A stretch of DNA of 58,519 nucleotides from Rhodothermales bacterium (GCA_028278205.1 JANQES010000142.1:1-58519), one strand, 5' to 3'; numbered from the stretch's first letter, positions 1 to 8,878 are shown. Notes: a model not told the origin generated them from the sequence alone. Program-made: numbers and translations.

Positions 1-1
1 T

Positions 2-103
2 TTCGGGGGCCTTTCGGGCCTCATCGAGGACAACGCGCCTTCGAAGACACCCGCATTGCGTGCGCTGGCACAATACCGTAGGTTTTGCAAAGCCTCCTAT
101 TAA
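2..103 (+). CDS. Possible 3' end of an upstream gene
   Basis: One frame is open from the left edge to a TAA at 101-103. Its codons are rich in G or C at the third position for most of the stretch, as in real genes of this window. The encoded tail ends in ...LRALAQYRRFCKASY. The fragment is too short to assign a family, and the other two forward frames cannot be excluded. It is recorded only as a possible truncated gene. Confidence 0.3.
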   Translation, partial: FGGLSGLIEDNAPSKTPALRALAQYRRFCKASY

Positions 104-121
104 TTCGGTAATCGGAGCGTC

Positions 122-255
122 CCCTCTCCCTCGACGGGAGAGGGACAGGGTGAGGATGAAAAGAGGGCTTGCAATCCCTTTGATCGCCCCCCTCTCCCCT
201 CCGGGGTACTCCCCCTGTTTTACTTCGTCAGTCGCTTCGCTCGTGTCAGGGGGAG
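122..255. repeat. Intergenic hairpin pair (CCCTCTCCC and CTCCCCCTG stems)
   Basis: Two short palindromes lie in the gap before the amidohydrolase. CCCTCTCCC at 122-130 pairs with GGGAGAGGG at 136-144 around a tiny loop. CTCCCCCTG at 209-217 pairs with CAGGGGGAG at 247-255. The first resembles a C-rich intergenic repeat common in many GC-rich bacteria. No gene is visible in this gap. Confidence 0.55.
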
Positions 256-332
256 AGTCGCGCTCAGTTATCGAAATAATTTGTCAAAGATTATCCGAGC
301 GGGATGTACTTCCTCGTTTTACAACGAAGCCT

Positions 333-1595
333 ATGCCCTCCCGTCTGAGCGTGCTCCTCTGCCTGCTACTCCTCCTCGTAGCCATTCCGGCGACGGCGCA
401 ACCGCTCATCGTCAAGGCGGATCGGATGCTCGATGTTGAAAGTGGGGAGGTGATGAGTCCGGCGGTGGTGGTGGTTGCGGAAGGGCGGATTCAGCGCGTC
501 AATCCGGATCGGACGCCCGGCGGGGCTGAGGTCATCGATCTGGGGGATGCGACGCTCTTGCCCGGCTTGATGGATATGCACACCCATCTGATGCTGGATC
601 TGACGCCCAACATGCAACTCCGCATGGTCACCGAGACGACGCCGGAGTGGACCATCAAGGGCGTCGTCAACGCGCGCAAGACGCTCATGGCGGGCTTTAC
701 AACGGTCCGCGACGTGGGCTCAGGCGACTTCGTGGACGTGGCCCTGGCGAAGGCAAGCGCTGCCGGGCGCATCGAAGCGCCGCGCATCATTCCCGCCGGG
801 CACGCGCTCTCGACGACGGGCGGGCACGGCGACGCGGGAGGCTTCATCCCCGGCCTCCTCGAAGCCACTCCGGAGCAAGGCGTCGCCGACGGCGTGGATG
901 AGGTGGTCCGGGCCGTGCGCTATCAGATCAAACACGGCGCGAAAGTCATCAAGGTGTCGGCCACGGCGGGGGTGTTGTCGTTCGAAGAGGCGGTGGGCGC
1001 GCAGCAATATTCGGAGGACGAGTTGCGCGCCATCGTCGAAGAGGCCAGCCGTCACGGCATCCACGTGGCGGCGCACGCGCACGGCACCGAGGGCATCATC
1101 GCGGCGGTGAAGGCGGGCGTGGCCTCCATAGAACACGGCTCGATGCTCAGCGACGAGGCCATCGCGCTGATGAAAGAACGCGGGACGTACCTCGTGCCGA
1201 CGACGTATCTCGTCGATGCCGTCGATCTGGCGATGTTGCCGCCGCCTATCCGTGTCAAGGGCGAGCGTGTCATCCCGCTGGCCAAAGAAAGCCTGCGCCG
1301 CGCCATCGCCGCCGGGGTCAACATCGCCTTCGGCACCGATGCCGGCGTCTATCCCCACGGCGACAATGCCCGAGAGTTTGCCGCTCTCGTAGATCGGGGC
1401 ATGACGCCGCTCGACGCGCTCCGCAGCGCCACGCTCCACGCCGCCCGCCTGCTCGGCCTTGATGACCGGGGCCGCCTCGCGCCAGGCCTCCTGGCCGACC
1501 TCGTCGCCGTGCCGGGCAACCCGCTCGACGACATCCGCGTCATGGAAGACGTGCGGTTTGTGATGAAGGGCGGGAGGGTGTACAAACGGCCTTAG
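333..1595 (+). CDS. Secreted metal-dependent amidohydrolase
   Basis: This is an amidohydrolase-superfamily enzyme of the imidazolonepropionase-like/prolidase type found in the periplasm of Bacteroidota. The ATG at 333 is chosen over the upstream GTG because it starts a clean signal peptide (MPSRLSVLLCLLLLLVAIPA, then TAQ). The frame upstream of it reads through hairpin repeats. Metal-site motifs appear in order: MHTHL after strand 1, KVIKVSATAG holding the likely carboxylated lysine, HAHG, IEHGS and FGTDAG with the catalytic aspartate. About 420 residues is the usual family length. The substrate cannot be read from sequence; dipeptides or cyclic amides are typical. It stands alone, with a palindromic element just after its stop. 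Confidence 0.88.
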   Translation: MPSRLSVLLCLLLLLVAIPATAQPLIVKADRMLDVESGEVMSPAVVVVAEGRIQRVNPDRTPGGAEVIDLGDATLLPGLMDMHTHLMLDLTPNMQLRMVTETTPEWTIKGVVNARKTLMAGFTTVRDVGSGDFVDVALAKASAAGRIEAPRIIPAGHALSTTGGHGDAGGFIPGLLEATPEQGVADGVDEVVRAVRYQIKHGAKVIKVSATAGVLSFEEAVGAQQYSEDELRAIVEEASRHGIHVAAHAHGTEGIIAAVKAGVASIEHGSMLSDEAIALMKERGTYLVPTTYLVDAVDLAMLPPPIRVKGERVIPLAKESLRRAIAAGVNIAFGTDAGVYPHGDNAREFAALVDRGMTPLDALRSATLHAARLLGLDDRGRLAPGLLADLVAVPGNPLDDIRVMEDVRFVMKGGRVYKRP

Positions 1596-1619
1596 CGTGG
1601 ACAAACGTTCATGCCCTTC

Positions 1620-1678
1620 GCGTGAAACGTGAGGGAGCTTCGCACCAACCTTTTTAAGGGCACCCTCACGTTTCACGC
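1620..1678. repeat. GTGAAAC-word palindromic element, copy 1
   Basis: The left arm (1620-1634, GTGAAAC then GTGAGGG) is mirrored by the right arm (1661-1678, CACCCTCACGTTTCACG). The loop contains an A/T-rich patch. It lies between two co-directional genes. Related copies are at 16888-16968 and 48666-48770, which share the words and the core GAGGGTGCTT/GGGCACCCTC. Confidence 0.85.
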
Positions 1679-1773
1679 AACCCCAACTCCATTGAAACTT
1701 AGAGGCTGTTCAGGTTTTGGGTCTGAAGGCGAGCGCGAGGGCTGGCGCTGTCTGAGCAATCAAGACACGAACC

Positions 1774-2589
1774 ATGGACAAAGAAGACCTCAAGCGGATG
1801 GCGCAAAATCCGAAGTACATATCGGGCATCTACAACTACTGCGACCGGTGGTGTGAGCGGTGTCCGTTTACCGCGCGCTGTATGAATTTCGCCATGGGCG
1901 AGGAGTTTTTCCCCAACCAGGAAGAGCACGACCTCAACAACGCGGCCTTCTGGGATCAGATGCACGAGATGTTTAGGGCCACGCTCGGCCTTATTCAGGA
2001 GATGGCCGAAGAAGCCGGCCTCGACCTCGACGCGCTTGAGGTAGACGACGAGGTGATGGAGCAAGAACAGCGGTTGCAAGAGGATGCCCGCAACCACCCG
2101 CTCGCGCGCGCGGCCGAGGCCTACACCGAGCAGGCCATCGCGTGGTACGAGGGCGCGCGGGAGCAGGGTCTTTTTCAAGAAAAAGAGGACACCCTGAATC
2201 GCACCGCGCGCCTCGGCCTGGCCGATGCCCGGCCCCAGGAAGAGGCCGACGCCATCATCGACGCCGTCGAAATCATCCACTGGTATCAGTATCAGATCCA
2301 CGTCAAAATCCTCCGGGCGCTCCACGGCGACATGGAAGAACGCCCTGAAATCCTCAAAGACATGCCGCGCGACGCCGACGGCTCGGCCAAGGTCTCGCTT
2401 ATCGGCATCGACCGCTCCATCGGCGCCTGGCGCGCGCTGTGGACGCATTTTCCCGATCAGGAAGACGCCATCCTGCCCATCCTCGTCCACCTCGAACGCC
2501 TGCGCCGCAGCGTCGAAACAGCCTTCCCCGACGCCCGCGCTTTCTTCCGCCCCGGTTTCGACGGCATGCCACCGGAGGGTGAGTTTTGA
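1774..2589 (+). CDS. Conserved hypothetical protein with CxxxCxxCxxxxxC motif
   Basis: This is a 271-residue acidic cytoplasmic protein without signal peptide or membrane segment. Near the N-terminus it carries YCDRWCERCPFTARC, four closely spaced cysteines that could bind a metal or Fe-S cluster. The rest looks helical and rich in Glu/Ala, with a conserved-looking IIHWYQYQIHVKILRAL segment. I have a general impression that such proteins are conserved in Bacteroidota/Chlorobi, but I know no function. Its TGA stop (2587-2589) lies inside the first word of the GGATTTT repeat that follows, so the last codons are next to or derived from the repeat. Confidence 0.8.
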   Translation: MDKEDLKRMAQNPKYISGIYNYCDRWCERCPFTARCMNFAMGEEFFPNQEEHDLNNAAFWDQMHEMFRATLGLIQEMAEEAGLDLDALEVDDEVMEQEQRLQEDARNHPLARAAEAYTEQAIAWYEGAREQGLFQEKEDTLNRTARLGLADARPQEEADAIIDAVEIIHWYQYQIHVKILRALHGDMEERPEILKDMPRDADGSAKVSLIGIDRSIGAWRALWTHFPDQEDAILPILVHLERLRRSVETAFPDARAFFRPGFDGMPPEGEF

Positions 2590-2738
2590 TTTTGGATTTT
2601 AGATTTTGGATTGTTTACGTCCACCCAATCCAAAAACCGAAAAGCCGCGCCGGTTGGAGCCGCCGAGGCTTTTTCGTCTGTTGCATACGGCTCGGCAAGC
2701 ATCCAATCCAAAATCCAAAATCTAAAATCAAAAATCAT
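2586..2738. repeat. GGATTTT-word composite palindrome, copy 1
   Basis: The left arm (2586-2613) has tandem 7-mers of the type TTTTGGA/TTTTAGA. The right arm (2701-2738) is their inverted series (AATCCAAAATCC...). Between them is a core with an inner hairpin (CGAAAAGCC ... GGCTTTTTCG) and a CGGTTGGAGCCG patch. The same layout and a similar core occur at 39475-39625. A short arm-only version is at 51243-51288. Confidence 0.85.
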
Positions 2739-3042
2739 AAATGGAACACCGAATCGTCAATCCCTGGACGTGGAATGACGATGAGCCGATTGCCGGAGAA
2801 ATGTTGTGATTATCCTTTATGGGCTGTTGTGATTTTTTGTGATTAATCTTACAATAATAGGCAGATAGAGTGAAAAATGAGCAGGTTTTGGTCTGGTGAA
2901 TGAGCAGTTCAGCGCCGTAGCATTATCGGCGCGTGCAAGTCCCACCTGATTGTTTTGTGAAAGGTAAGGATCCCATCAGTTTGCACGTTGCCGAGTCATA
3001 GGCTCAACCAATTATCCATCAACCATTATGGAGGTACGTACG

Positions 3043-3809
3043 ATGACTGAAGAAAGGAATCGTGAACTCACCGAAACACGCTCAGAAATCCAGTCTGATC
3101 CCACCGGGCAAGGAAGCGGAAGCAAGGCTATCAGAATCAGGTTGCCCGGCAGCGATCTTCTTCCCCCGGAGGACTCACCGGATCCCGCGCCGCGTCCCGG
3201 CTCTCCGCCGATTCGCCGTGACGACGGCCCGGCGCTCTCCACCTTGTTCCCCAACCGCGCGCCCGTTGGCTCGGAAGCGCTCGACGTGATCATCATCGGC
3301 GGCTTTTTCGAGGCGGACGTCCAGGTTTTTGCGCGCCGCGCAACCGACACGTCGGCGCCGGCTCAGGTGCCGGTTCAGCGGCTGAGCGATACGCGGCTGC
3401 AAATCAGCATCGACCGCGCGTTGGGTCATTTCAACCGGGGCGACCTGGAGGCCTATCTCACGATCTATGCCGAAGATGCCGTCATGCATGATTACGGCGT
3501 CGAGCCGGGTCTCGAAAACATCTGGCAGTTCTACAGGGATTTCTCGCCGCTTTCCCGGACGGGCACGTCGCCATCGAAGATTTGATGGCTGAAGGCGATA
3601 AGGTGACCTGCCGCTACACCTTCAGTGGCACGCATCGAGGACCGCTCATGGGTATCCCACCGACGGGCAAAGCGGCGACAATCGGCGGCATTTCCATCCT
3701 GCGTTTTGACGGCGATAAGTGCGTCGAGCGATGGACGCAGACGGATTTCCTGGGCCTGATGCAGCAACTCGGCGTCATCCCGGCGCCGGAGGCCGAGACG
3801 GCGGGATAA
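3043..3809 (+). pseudogene. SnoaL-like (NTF2-fold) protein, interrupted by a frameshift
   Basis: The gene starts at ATG 3043, with GGAGG 7 bases upstream. A low-complexity Pro-rich N-terminal part of about 110 residues precedes a SnoaL/ester-cyclase-like domain (RALGHFNRGDLEAYLTIYAED...). That frame ends at 3585. The rest of the domain continues in the -1 frame (FPDGHVAIEDLMAEGDKVTCRYTFSGTH ... WTQTDFLGLMQQLG), ending at 3809. One missing base near 3543 would restore a normal SnoaL protein of about 255 residues. It may be a true mutation or a sequencing error. The Pro-rich N-terminal extension is unusual for this small-fold family. Confidence 0.75.
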
Positions 3810-3820
3810 CAGCTTCTGAG

Positions 3821-3849
3821 TTGACGAAAGCCCTCCGGGTGGCTATCAT
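3821..3849 (+). promoter_or_regulatory. Sigma-70-like promoter for the amidase gene
   Basis: TTGACG (3821-3826) and TATCAT (3844-3849) are separated by exactly 17 bases and lie 42 bases before the amidase ATG. A GGAGGG ribosome-binding site lies between them and the start codon. Two other promoters with 17-base spacing are found at 52457 and 53812. Confidence 0.55.
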
Positions 3850-3891
3850 CATAAAAGACGGTATCGATGAAATGCTGCTCGGAGGGTTTTT

Positions 3892-5487
3892 ATGAATACG
3901 CAATCGTCTACGACGCCTCAGGTTGAGGAGATCACGACGCTGGGCGCGAAGCAACTGGCGCAGGAGATTGCAGCGGGTGTGATCTCGGCGCGGGAGGCGG
4001 CGGAGGCGTACATCCGCCGGATCGAAGCCGTCAATCCACAGCTCAACGCGGTCGTGGTGTCGCTTTTCGATCAGGCTCGCGCCGAGGCCGCCGCCGCCGA
4101 CGAGAAGCAGACGCGCGGCGAGCGGCTCGGCCCGCTTCACGGCGTGCCCATCACGATCAAAGAGAGCCTTGCCGTGGCGAGTACGCCGGCTACCGGAGGC
4201 GTGCCCCGCTGGGCCGATAACACCGCCGAGGCCGACAATCCGCTGGTGGCGCGGCTGCGGGCGGCGGGTGCCGTGATCCTGGGCAAGACCAACGTGCCGG
4301 AGTTGCTGTTCTATCTTGAATCGGACAACCCGGTCTACGGGCGGGCCAACAACCCGTGGAACCTGGAGCGCTCGCCCGGCGGCAGCAGCGGTGGCGAGGG
4401 CGCCATCGTCGCTGCCGGCGGATCGGCGCTGGGGCTGGGCACCGACATCGGCGGCAGCATCCGCGTGCCGGCGCATTGCTGCGGCATCCACGGCCTCAAA
4501 CCCACCTCCGGACGGCTGACGCTGCTCGGCACCTTCGACGAGACGATCCTTCCGGGGCAGGAGGCGATTCTGGCGCAGCCGGGGCCGCTGGCCCGCCACG
4601 TGGCCGACCTCGCGCTGGCGATGCAGATTTTGGCCGCGCCCGGCCTCGAACGCCTCGATCCGTCTATCGCGCCGGTGCCGTGGCGCGAGCCGGCGGCAGT
4701 GGCCGTCGAAGAGCTGCGCATCGGCTATTATGTGGACGACGGCTTCATCACGCCTGCGCCAGCGTTGCGCCGGGCCGTGGAAGAAGCCGCCGCGGCTCTG
4801 CGCAACCGGGACGTTCATGTCGAAGCGTTCACCCCGCCGGACGTGCCCGAGGCGATGCGGATTTTCTACGGCCTGCTCAGCGCCGACGGCGCGGCTTCGG
4901 CCCGGCGGGTGATGGGCAAAGGCCGCCACGACCACCGCATCCGAGACATGACGCGCCTCGCGCGGCTACCTCGTGGGCTGCGGCCTCCGCTGGCGATGCT
5001 TTTGAAGCTGGCCGGCCAGGATCGCCTGGCTACCAACATGCGCGGCATGAAGCGTCTGTCCACCGATCAATACTGGCAGTTGATTGCAGCGCGCACGGCT
5101 TATCGGGCACGCTTTGTGGCTGCCCTCGACGCTGCCGGCTTCGACGCCATCCTGTGCCCGCCCAGCCCGCATCCGGCGTTGACCCATGGCGACAGCTACT
5201 ACCTGAATGCCGTCGCCAGCTATTCGATGCTTTACAACCTGCTGGGGATGCCTGCCGGTGTCGTCGCCGCCACGCGGGTGCGCGCGGGTGAAGAATCGGA
5301 TCAACCGCCGTCTAAAGACCTCGTTGAACGCGCCGCCCGCGCCGTCGAAGCCGGCAGCGCCGGGATGCCCATCGACGTGCAGGTGGTGGCACGGCACTGG
5401 CGCGAAGACGTGGTTTTGGCCGTGATGGCGACGCTGGAAGATCATTTCCGCGCGCAGCCGGACTATCCGGCACAGCCGCCGGTTTGA
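3892..5487 (+). CDS. Amidase signature family hydrolase
   Basis: This 531-residue amidase-signature enzyme hydrolyses a carboxamide by a Ser-cisSer-Lys triad. The likely lysine is in GVPITIKESLA (about residue 88). The first serine is in the Gly/Ser-rich SPGGSSGGEGA (about 165). The nucleophilic serine is in GTDIGGSIRVPA (about 189). It resembles the fatty-acid-amide-hydrolase branch more than GatA, since no gatB or gatC is nearby and the C-terminus lacks the GatA pattern. No signal peptide is visible, so it is cytoplasmic or peripheral. GGAGGG lies just before the ATG. It is convergent with the CPBP gene across a palindromic element. The substrate is unknown. Confidence 0.9.
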   Translation: MNTQSSTTPQVEEITTLGAKQLAQEIAAGVISAREAAEAYIRRIEAVNPQLNAVVVSLFDQARAEAAAADEKQTRGERLGPLHGVPITIKESLAVASTPATGGVPRWADNTAEADNPLVARLRAAGAVILGKTNVPELLFYLESDNPVYGRANNPWNLERSPGGSSGGEGAIVAAGGSALGLGTDIGGSIRVPAHCCGIHGLKPTSGRLTLLGTFDETILPGQEAILAQPGPLARHVADLALAMQILAAPGLERLDPSIAPVPWREPAAVAVEELRIGYYVDDGFITPAPALRRAVEEAAAALRNRDVHVEAFTPPDVPEAMRIFYGLLSADGAASARRVMGKGRHDHRIRDMTRLARLPRGLRPPLAMLLKLAGQDRLATNMRGMKRLSTDQYWQLIAARTAYRARFVAALDAAGFDAILCPPSPHPALTHGDSYYLNAVASYSMLYNLLGMPAGVVAATRVRAGEESDQPPSKDLVERAARAVEAGSAGMPIDVQVVARHWREDVVLAVMATLEDHFRAQPDYPAQPPV

Positions 5488-5496
5488 GGTTTTTTT

Positions 5497-5577
5497 GAGT
5501 GTTATAGTGTTTGAGTGTTTTGGTGTTATGATTCAAAAGAACTTAAACACTATAAAATCAAAACACTAGAACACCCC
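5497..5577. repeat. GTGTTATA-word palindromic element, copy 1
   Basis: The left arm (5497-5530) has tandem 8-mers GTGTTATA, GTGTTTGA, GTGTTTTG, GTGTTATG. The right arm (5545-5577) has the inverted words AACACTAT, AAACACTA, GAACACCC. The element fills the convergent gap between the amidase stop (5487) and the CPBP stop (5580), where it could also act as a bidirectional terminator. Confidence 0.85.
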
Positions 5578-5579
5578 CA

Positions 5580-6371
5580 TCACCCACCCCACCAGGCCGA
5601 AAGCAAATCGGCCAGCGCGCCGAAGCCGATGCCGGAGACGCCGGTGCGGATGCGCAGCGAACACCAGAAATCGAGGATCAACATTTGCGCGGCGTGCAGC
5701 GGCACGGCGATCCAAAAAGACCGGCATCGCCACACCAGCGCCCCCAGAGCAATCCCGCCGACGATGGACAGCAGCGCCTCGGGCAACGGCTTGTTGAGGT
5801 GCAACAACGCGAACGGGACGGTCTGCACGAAGATGGCGTAGAGGCCGAACGTATGCGCCGTGCCGAAAAGCACAAACCCGCGCCAGAGATATTCCCATCC
5901 GACCCAGTAGAACAAAAAGAGCGCTTCGTAAATCAGAAAAAATTTCCAGTCCAACGCCGCCGGTTGGTAGTGTGGATACTGCGCCTGAAACTCCGTTCCA
6001 TCCGAGAGCACCCACGTGCCGACGGTCACCAGCGGCAGGTAGAGCAGGGCCAGCACCGAGGCCAGCTTCCAGTCGCCCAGCCCCAGGCCGATTTCGGCGG
6101 GGCGGCGGCGGAAAAGCAGGAGGAGCGCTCCCGCCGGCAGCACGAAGCCCGTCACGCCCTGCACTGCAAACCACCATCCCCACGAGAGCAGACCGCGCCA
6201 GTCTTCGGCAAAAAGCTCGGACAGCTCGGTGCGGAAGAAGCGGCGGCTGCCCAGCGTCTGTTGCAGAATCACAAAGACGATGCACGTCGTCAGCACAAAG
6301 ACCGTCTGCCGGTCGAGCGAGCGGGCGGCCTCGACGAGTTGCTTCCACTCGTGGCGCAGGCGTTTTATCAT
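5580..6371 (-). CDS. CPBP-family intramembrane protease-like protein
   Basis: This 263-residue polytopic membrane protein belongs to the CPBP (Abi/CAAX-protease-like) family. After a short basic N-terminus there are about seven hydrophobic segments. Family motifs are visible in order: WEYLWRGF (glutamate plus Arg at +4, corresponding to motif 1 but with only one of the usual two glutamates), FALLHL (FxxxH-like, motif 2) and PLHAAQM (third, His-containing motif). These glutamate and histidines form the proposed metal site. Members process prenylated or other membrane proteins, or act in bacteriocin self-immunity; the substrate here is unknown. It is divergent from the GH3 gene, with a palindromic element between. 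Confidence 0.82.
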   Translation of the reverse strand: MIKRLRHEWKQLVEAARSLDRQTVFVLTTCIVFVILQQTLGSRRFFRTELSELFAEDWRGLLSWGWWFAVQGVTGFVLPAGALLLLFRRRPAEIGLGLGDWKLASVLALLYLPLVTVGTWVLSDGTEFQAQYPHYQPAALDWKFFLIYEALFLFYWVGWEYLWRGFVLFGTAHTFGLYAIFVQTVPFALLHLNKPLPEALLSIVGGIALGALVWRCRSFWIAVPLHAAQMLILDFWCSLRIRTGVSGIGFGALADLLSAWWGG

Positions 6372-6434
6372 AGGGTGATGAGGATTCAGGGGGAATTATG
6401 GCGCACGGATTTCCCGATTTTTAGACCTGGGCGA

Positions 6435-6502
6435 GGGTCATGAGTCACGGGTCATGGGTCATGAGTGTTTTGTTCTTTTCCCATGACTCATGACCCGTGA
6501 CT
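6435..6502. repeat. GTCATGA-word palindromic element, copy 1
   Basis: Tandem 7-mers GTCATGA, GTCACGG, GTCATGG, GTCATGA (6435-6467) face the inverted series CATGACTCATGACCCGTGAC (6482-6501) across a short T-rich loop. It lies in the divergent gap between the CPBP and GH3 genes, where a terminator role is unlikely. A second copy is at 18816-18874. Confidence 0.85.
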
Positions 6503-6580
6503 GCGAGCCGAAGGCGAGCGTAATGACCAAAAATACCTATCTTCCCCGGAAGGAGAAGCGATACAATAGAACGAAAGCGG

Positions 6581-8470
6581 ATGAAACAGTTCCGGCACAC
6601 GTGGTTTCGGTATGGGTGTGCGCTGGTGATGGCCGGCGGGTTGCTGGCCGTTGGCGTCGGATGCGGGCGGGCGGCGCCGAGGGAATCCCAACAACAGACG
6701 CCCGCCCAGGACACGGCGCAGGCTGAACCCACCTCGACGCCCGCCGAGACCCCGGCGGTCTCAGCAGCCCTCGATGCCCTCTTCCCAGACCACGACCTCG
6801 CCACGCTGGCCTGGCACCAACCCGACTCGGCGTCGGCAGCGCAATGGACCGACTCGGTGTTGGCGTCGCTGTCGTTGGATCAGAAGATCGGGCAGCTTTT
6901 CATCATCCATCTGCCCCGGCCCAACCGGCGAAGAAACTCCGCGGACGCGGCGCTCGAAGCGGTGCAGACCTACGGCGTCGGCGGTTTTCTGACGCCGCGC
7001 CTGTTGCCGCCCCAAACGGTGCTGGCCGAGACCCGCCGCTTGCAAGAGGCCGCCGCCGTGCCCTTGTTTTTCGCCGCCGATTACGAGCGCGGCGTCGGGC
7101 GTTTCACCAATGCGTTGACGGAGTTGCCCTCGAATATGGCCCTCGGCGCCACCCGCGATACGCTGCTGGCTGCCGCCGCCGGGCGGCTCACGGCACTGGA
7201 GAGCCGAGCCCTGGGTGTCAACCTGCTGCTGGCGCCCGTCGTCGATGTCAACAACAACCCCGACAACCCCATCATCAACTATCGATCCTACGGCGAAGAC
7301 CCGGATCTGGTGGGGCGGATGGCGGCGGCGTTTGTGCGCGAGGCGCAGCGTCACGGCGTGCTGGCTACGCTCAAACACTTCCCCGGCCACGGCAACACGT
7401 CGGTAGATTCGCACACGCGCATGGGCGTCATCGACGGCGATGCCGAGGCGCTCAGCCGGGTCGAATTCCAGCCCTACCGCCAGGTGTTGGGCCGGGGCCG
7501 TGCCGCCGCTGTGATGAGCGCCCACCTCTGGGTCCCTGCTTTCGACGAACGACCGCTGCCAGCCACCTTCAGCCGTCGCCTGCTGCGCGACGTGCTACGC
7601 GATTCGCTCGGCTTCGACGGCTTCATCGTCACGGACGACATCCGCATGGGCGCGCTCCGCAACCGTTACAGCGCCGATGAGCGCATCGCGCGCGCTCTCG
7701 CCGCCGGCACCGACGTGATCCTGACACCCGGAAGCCTGCCCGACGCCGTCGAAGCCGTCAAGACAGCGCTCCGGCGCGGCGACCTCGACGAAGCGGCGCT
7801 CACGCGTTCGGTGCGCCGCATCCTGTGGGCGAAGGCGCAGGCCGGGTTGCACCGGCAGCCCGTCGCCGCCGAAGCCACGCTGGCGTATTTGCTCCGAAAG
7901 CCACGCGGCACGTTCCTGGCCCGGACCATCGCTGAGCGCGCCGTGACATTGCTGAAAGCGGATCCGGTGTTGCCGCTCGGCCCGGCGCAGCGCGCGGCGC
8001 TGGTGCAATTGAGCAACGTCGAAGACTCGCCGAGCATCGAAGCGGCGATGGATTCGCTGGCGGCGCTGCTCGCCCCAGCGGGCGAGGCGCGGCTGGGCAA
8101 AGAGCCCGCCAGGGCCGATACTGCCGAAGCCTTTCGGGTCGCCGCCGAGGCCGACGTGGTGGTGCTGGCGCTTTTCCTGCGGTTGCAGTCGGGCCGGGGC
8201 AAAGCCGGGTTGTTTCCGCGCCAGGAGCAGTTTGTGCGCCGGCTGGTTGATCAGGGAAAGCCCGTCGTGCTCGTCACCTTCGGCAATCCCTACATCATAA
8301 CGGCGCTGGCCGATGCCGAGGTGCTCCTCGTCGCGTACGAGCAATCGCTGGCGAGCGTCGCGGCGGTCGCCGCCGTGCTTCAAGGGCGGCAGGCCGCGCG
8401 CGGCACCCTCCCCATCGCCGTCGATCCCTATCCCTTCGGCTTCGGATTGCCTGGCTTGGACAGGGAATAG
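6581..8470 (+). CDS. nagZ: Glycoside hydrolase family 3 lipoprotein (NagZ-like)
   Basis: This is a beta-N-acetylhexosaminidase-like GH3 enzyme of 629 residues. The N-terminus is a lipoprotein signal (GGLLAVGVGC), so it should be membrane-anchored in the periplasm. The catalytic barrel carries KHFPGHG followed by VDSH, the NagZ signature whose Asp-His pair acts as acid/base. It also has FIVTDDIRMGA, which contains the nucleophile aspartate. A second alpha/beta domain (about 420-629) follows, as in two-domain NagZ of Gram-positives. The expected job is removal of GlcNAc from muropeptides during wall turnover. No neighbouring recycling genes are seen, so the exact substrate is inferred from the family. 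Confidence 0.86.
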   Translation: MKQFRHTWFRYGCALVMAGGLLAVGVGCGRAAPRESQQQTPAQDTAQAEPTSTPAETPAVSAALDALFPDHDLATLAWHQPDSASAAQWTDSVLASLSLDQKIGQLFIIHLPRPNRRRNSADAALEAVQTYGVGGFLTPRLLPPQTVLAETRRLQEAAAVPLFFAADYERGVGRFTNALTELPSNMALGATRDTLLAAAAGRLTALESRALGVNLLLAPVVDVNNNPDNPIINYRSYGEDPDLVGRMAAAFVREAQRHGVLATLKHFPGHGNTSVDSHTRMGVIDGDAEALSRVEFQPYRQVLGRGRAAAVMSAHLWVPAFDERPLPATFSRRLLRDVLRDSLGFDGFIVTDDIRMGALRNRYSADERIARALAAGTDVILTPGSLPDAVEAVKTALRRGDLDEAALTRSVRRILWAKAQAGLHRQPVAAEATLAYLLRKPRGTFLARTIAERAVTLLKADPVLPLGPAQRAALVQLSNVEDSPSIEAAMDSLAALLAPAGEARLGKEPARADTAEAFRVAAEADVVVLALFLRLQSGRGKAGLFPRQEQFVRRLVDQGKPVVLVTFGNPYIITALADAEVLLVAYEQSLASVAAVAAVLQGRQAARGTLPIAVDPYPFGFGLPGLDRE

Positions 8471-8496
8471 CCAGTGGGATGTGGCGGGTGGGGTTT

Positions 8497-8553
8497 TTGG
8501 GGAAAGGGGGAGAGGGAGAAAGGGCGAGGGGGGAAAGGGAGAGAGGGAGAAAA
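8497..8553 (+). repeat. Polypurine GGGAGAAA-word repeat
   Basis: The stretch is an almost pure purine series of degenerate words (GGGAAAG, GGGAGAG, GGAGAAA, GGGCGAG). The inverse, pyrimidine orientation appears at 44604-44632 and 45979-46008, and another purine copy is at 45608-45632. Here it directly precedes the MITE insertion site. Confidence 0.65.
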
Positions 8554-8747
8554 GAAAAAGAGGTAGTGCTCTTCGATGTGTTGATGATTTCGAAGAAACC
8601 CCTCCCTTGAGGGAGGTGGGCTCGCCGGAGGCGAGGTCGGAGGGTGTAAAACTGGCCGGATTACACCCCCAGTCGCTACGCGACAGCCCCCTCAAGGGGG
8701 CGGTGACTCTCTGCCATCAACACATCGAAGAGCACTACCGAAAAAGA
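8554..8747. mobile_element. MITE-like element with perfect 25-bp TIRs and 8-bp target duplication
   Basis: Positions 8562-8586 (starting GGTAGTGCTCTTCGATG) and 8715-8739 are exact inverted copies over 25 bases. They are flanked immediately by the same 8-mer, GAAAAAGA, at 8554-8561 and 8740-8747, the mark of transposition. The 178-bp element has no coding capacity. Inside are smaller hairpins (CCTCCCTTGAGGGAGG, and CCCCCTCAAGGGGG near the right end). An 8-bp duplication is used by several transposase families, so the parent element cannot be named from this alone. Confidence 0.85.
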
Positions 8748-8761
8748 AAACGCGACGTTAG

Positions 8762-8878
8762 CCGGTGGGCCGCCCGGAACGAAGCGCAGGCACGCGAACA
8801 AGGAAAATTTGCTGTCTGAGCGCAGCGCAGCGAGTTTCAAATTTTCCCGCGTGCCGGAGCGTAGTTCAGGCCCAGCGG
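8762..8878. repeat. Long imperfect palindrome with GGAAAATTTG core
   Basis: The left arm 8762-8810 and right arm 8839-8878 are inverted copies with a few mismatches (GCACGCG..GGAAAATTT versus AAATTTTCCCGCGTGCC). They enclose a CTGAGCGCAGCG loop. It lies in the convergent gap between the GH3 gene and the outer-membrane protein gene. Confidence 0.65.

Noticed and set aside
60..332. N-terminal extension of the amidohydrolase from a GTG at 60
   Set aside because: The extension reads through hairpin repeats and would bury the signal peptide that starts at 333.
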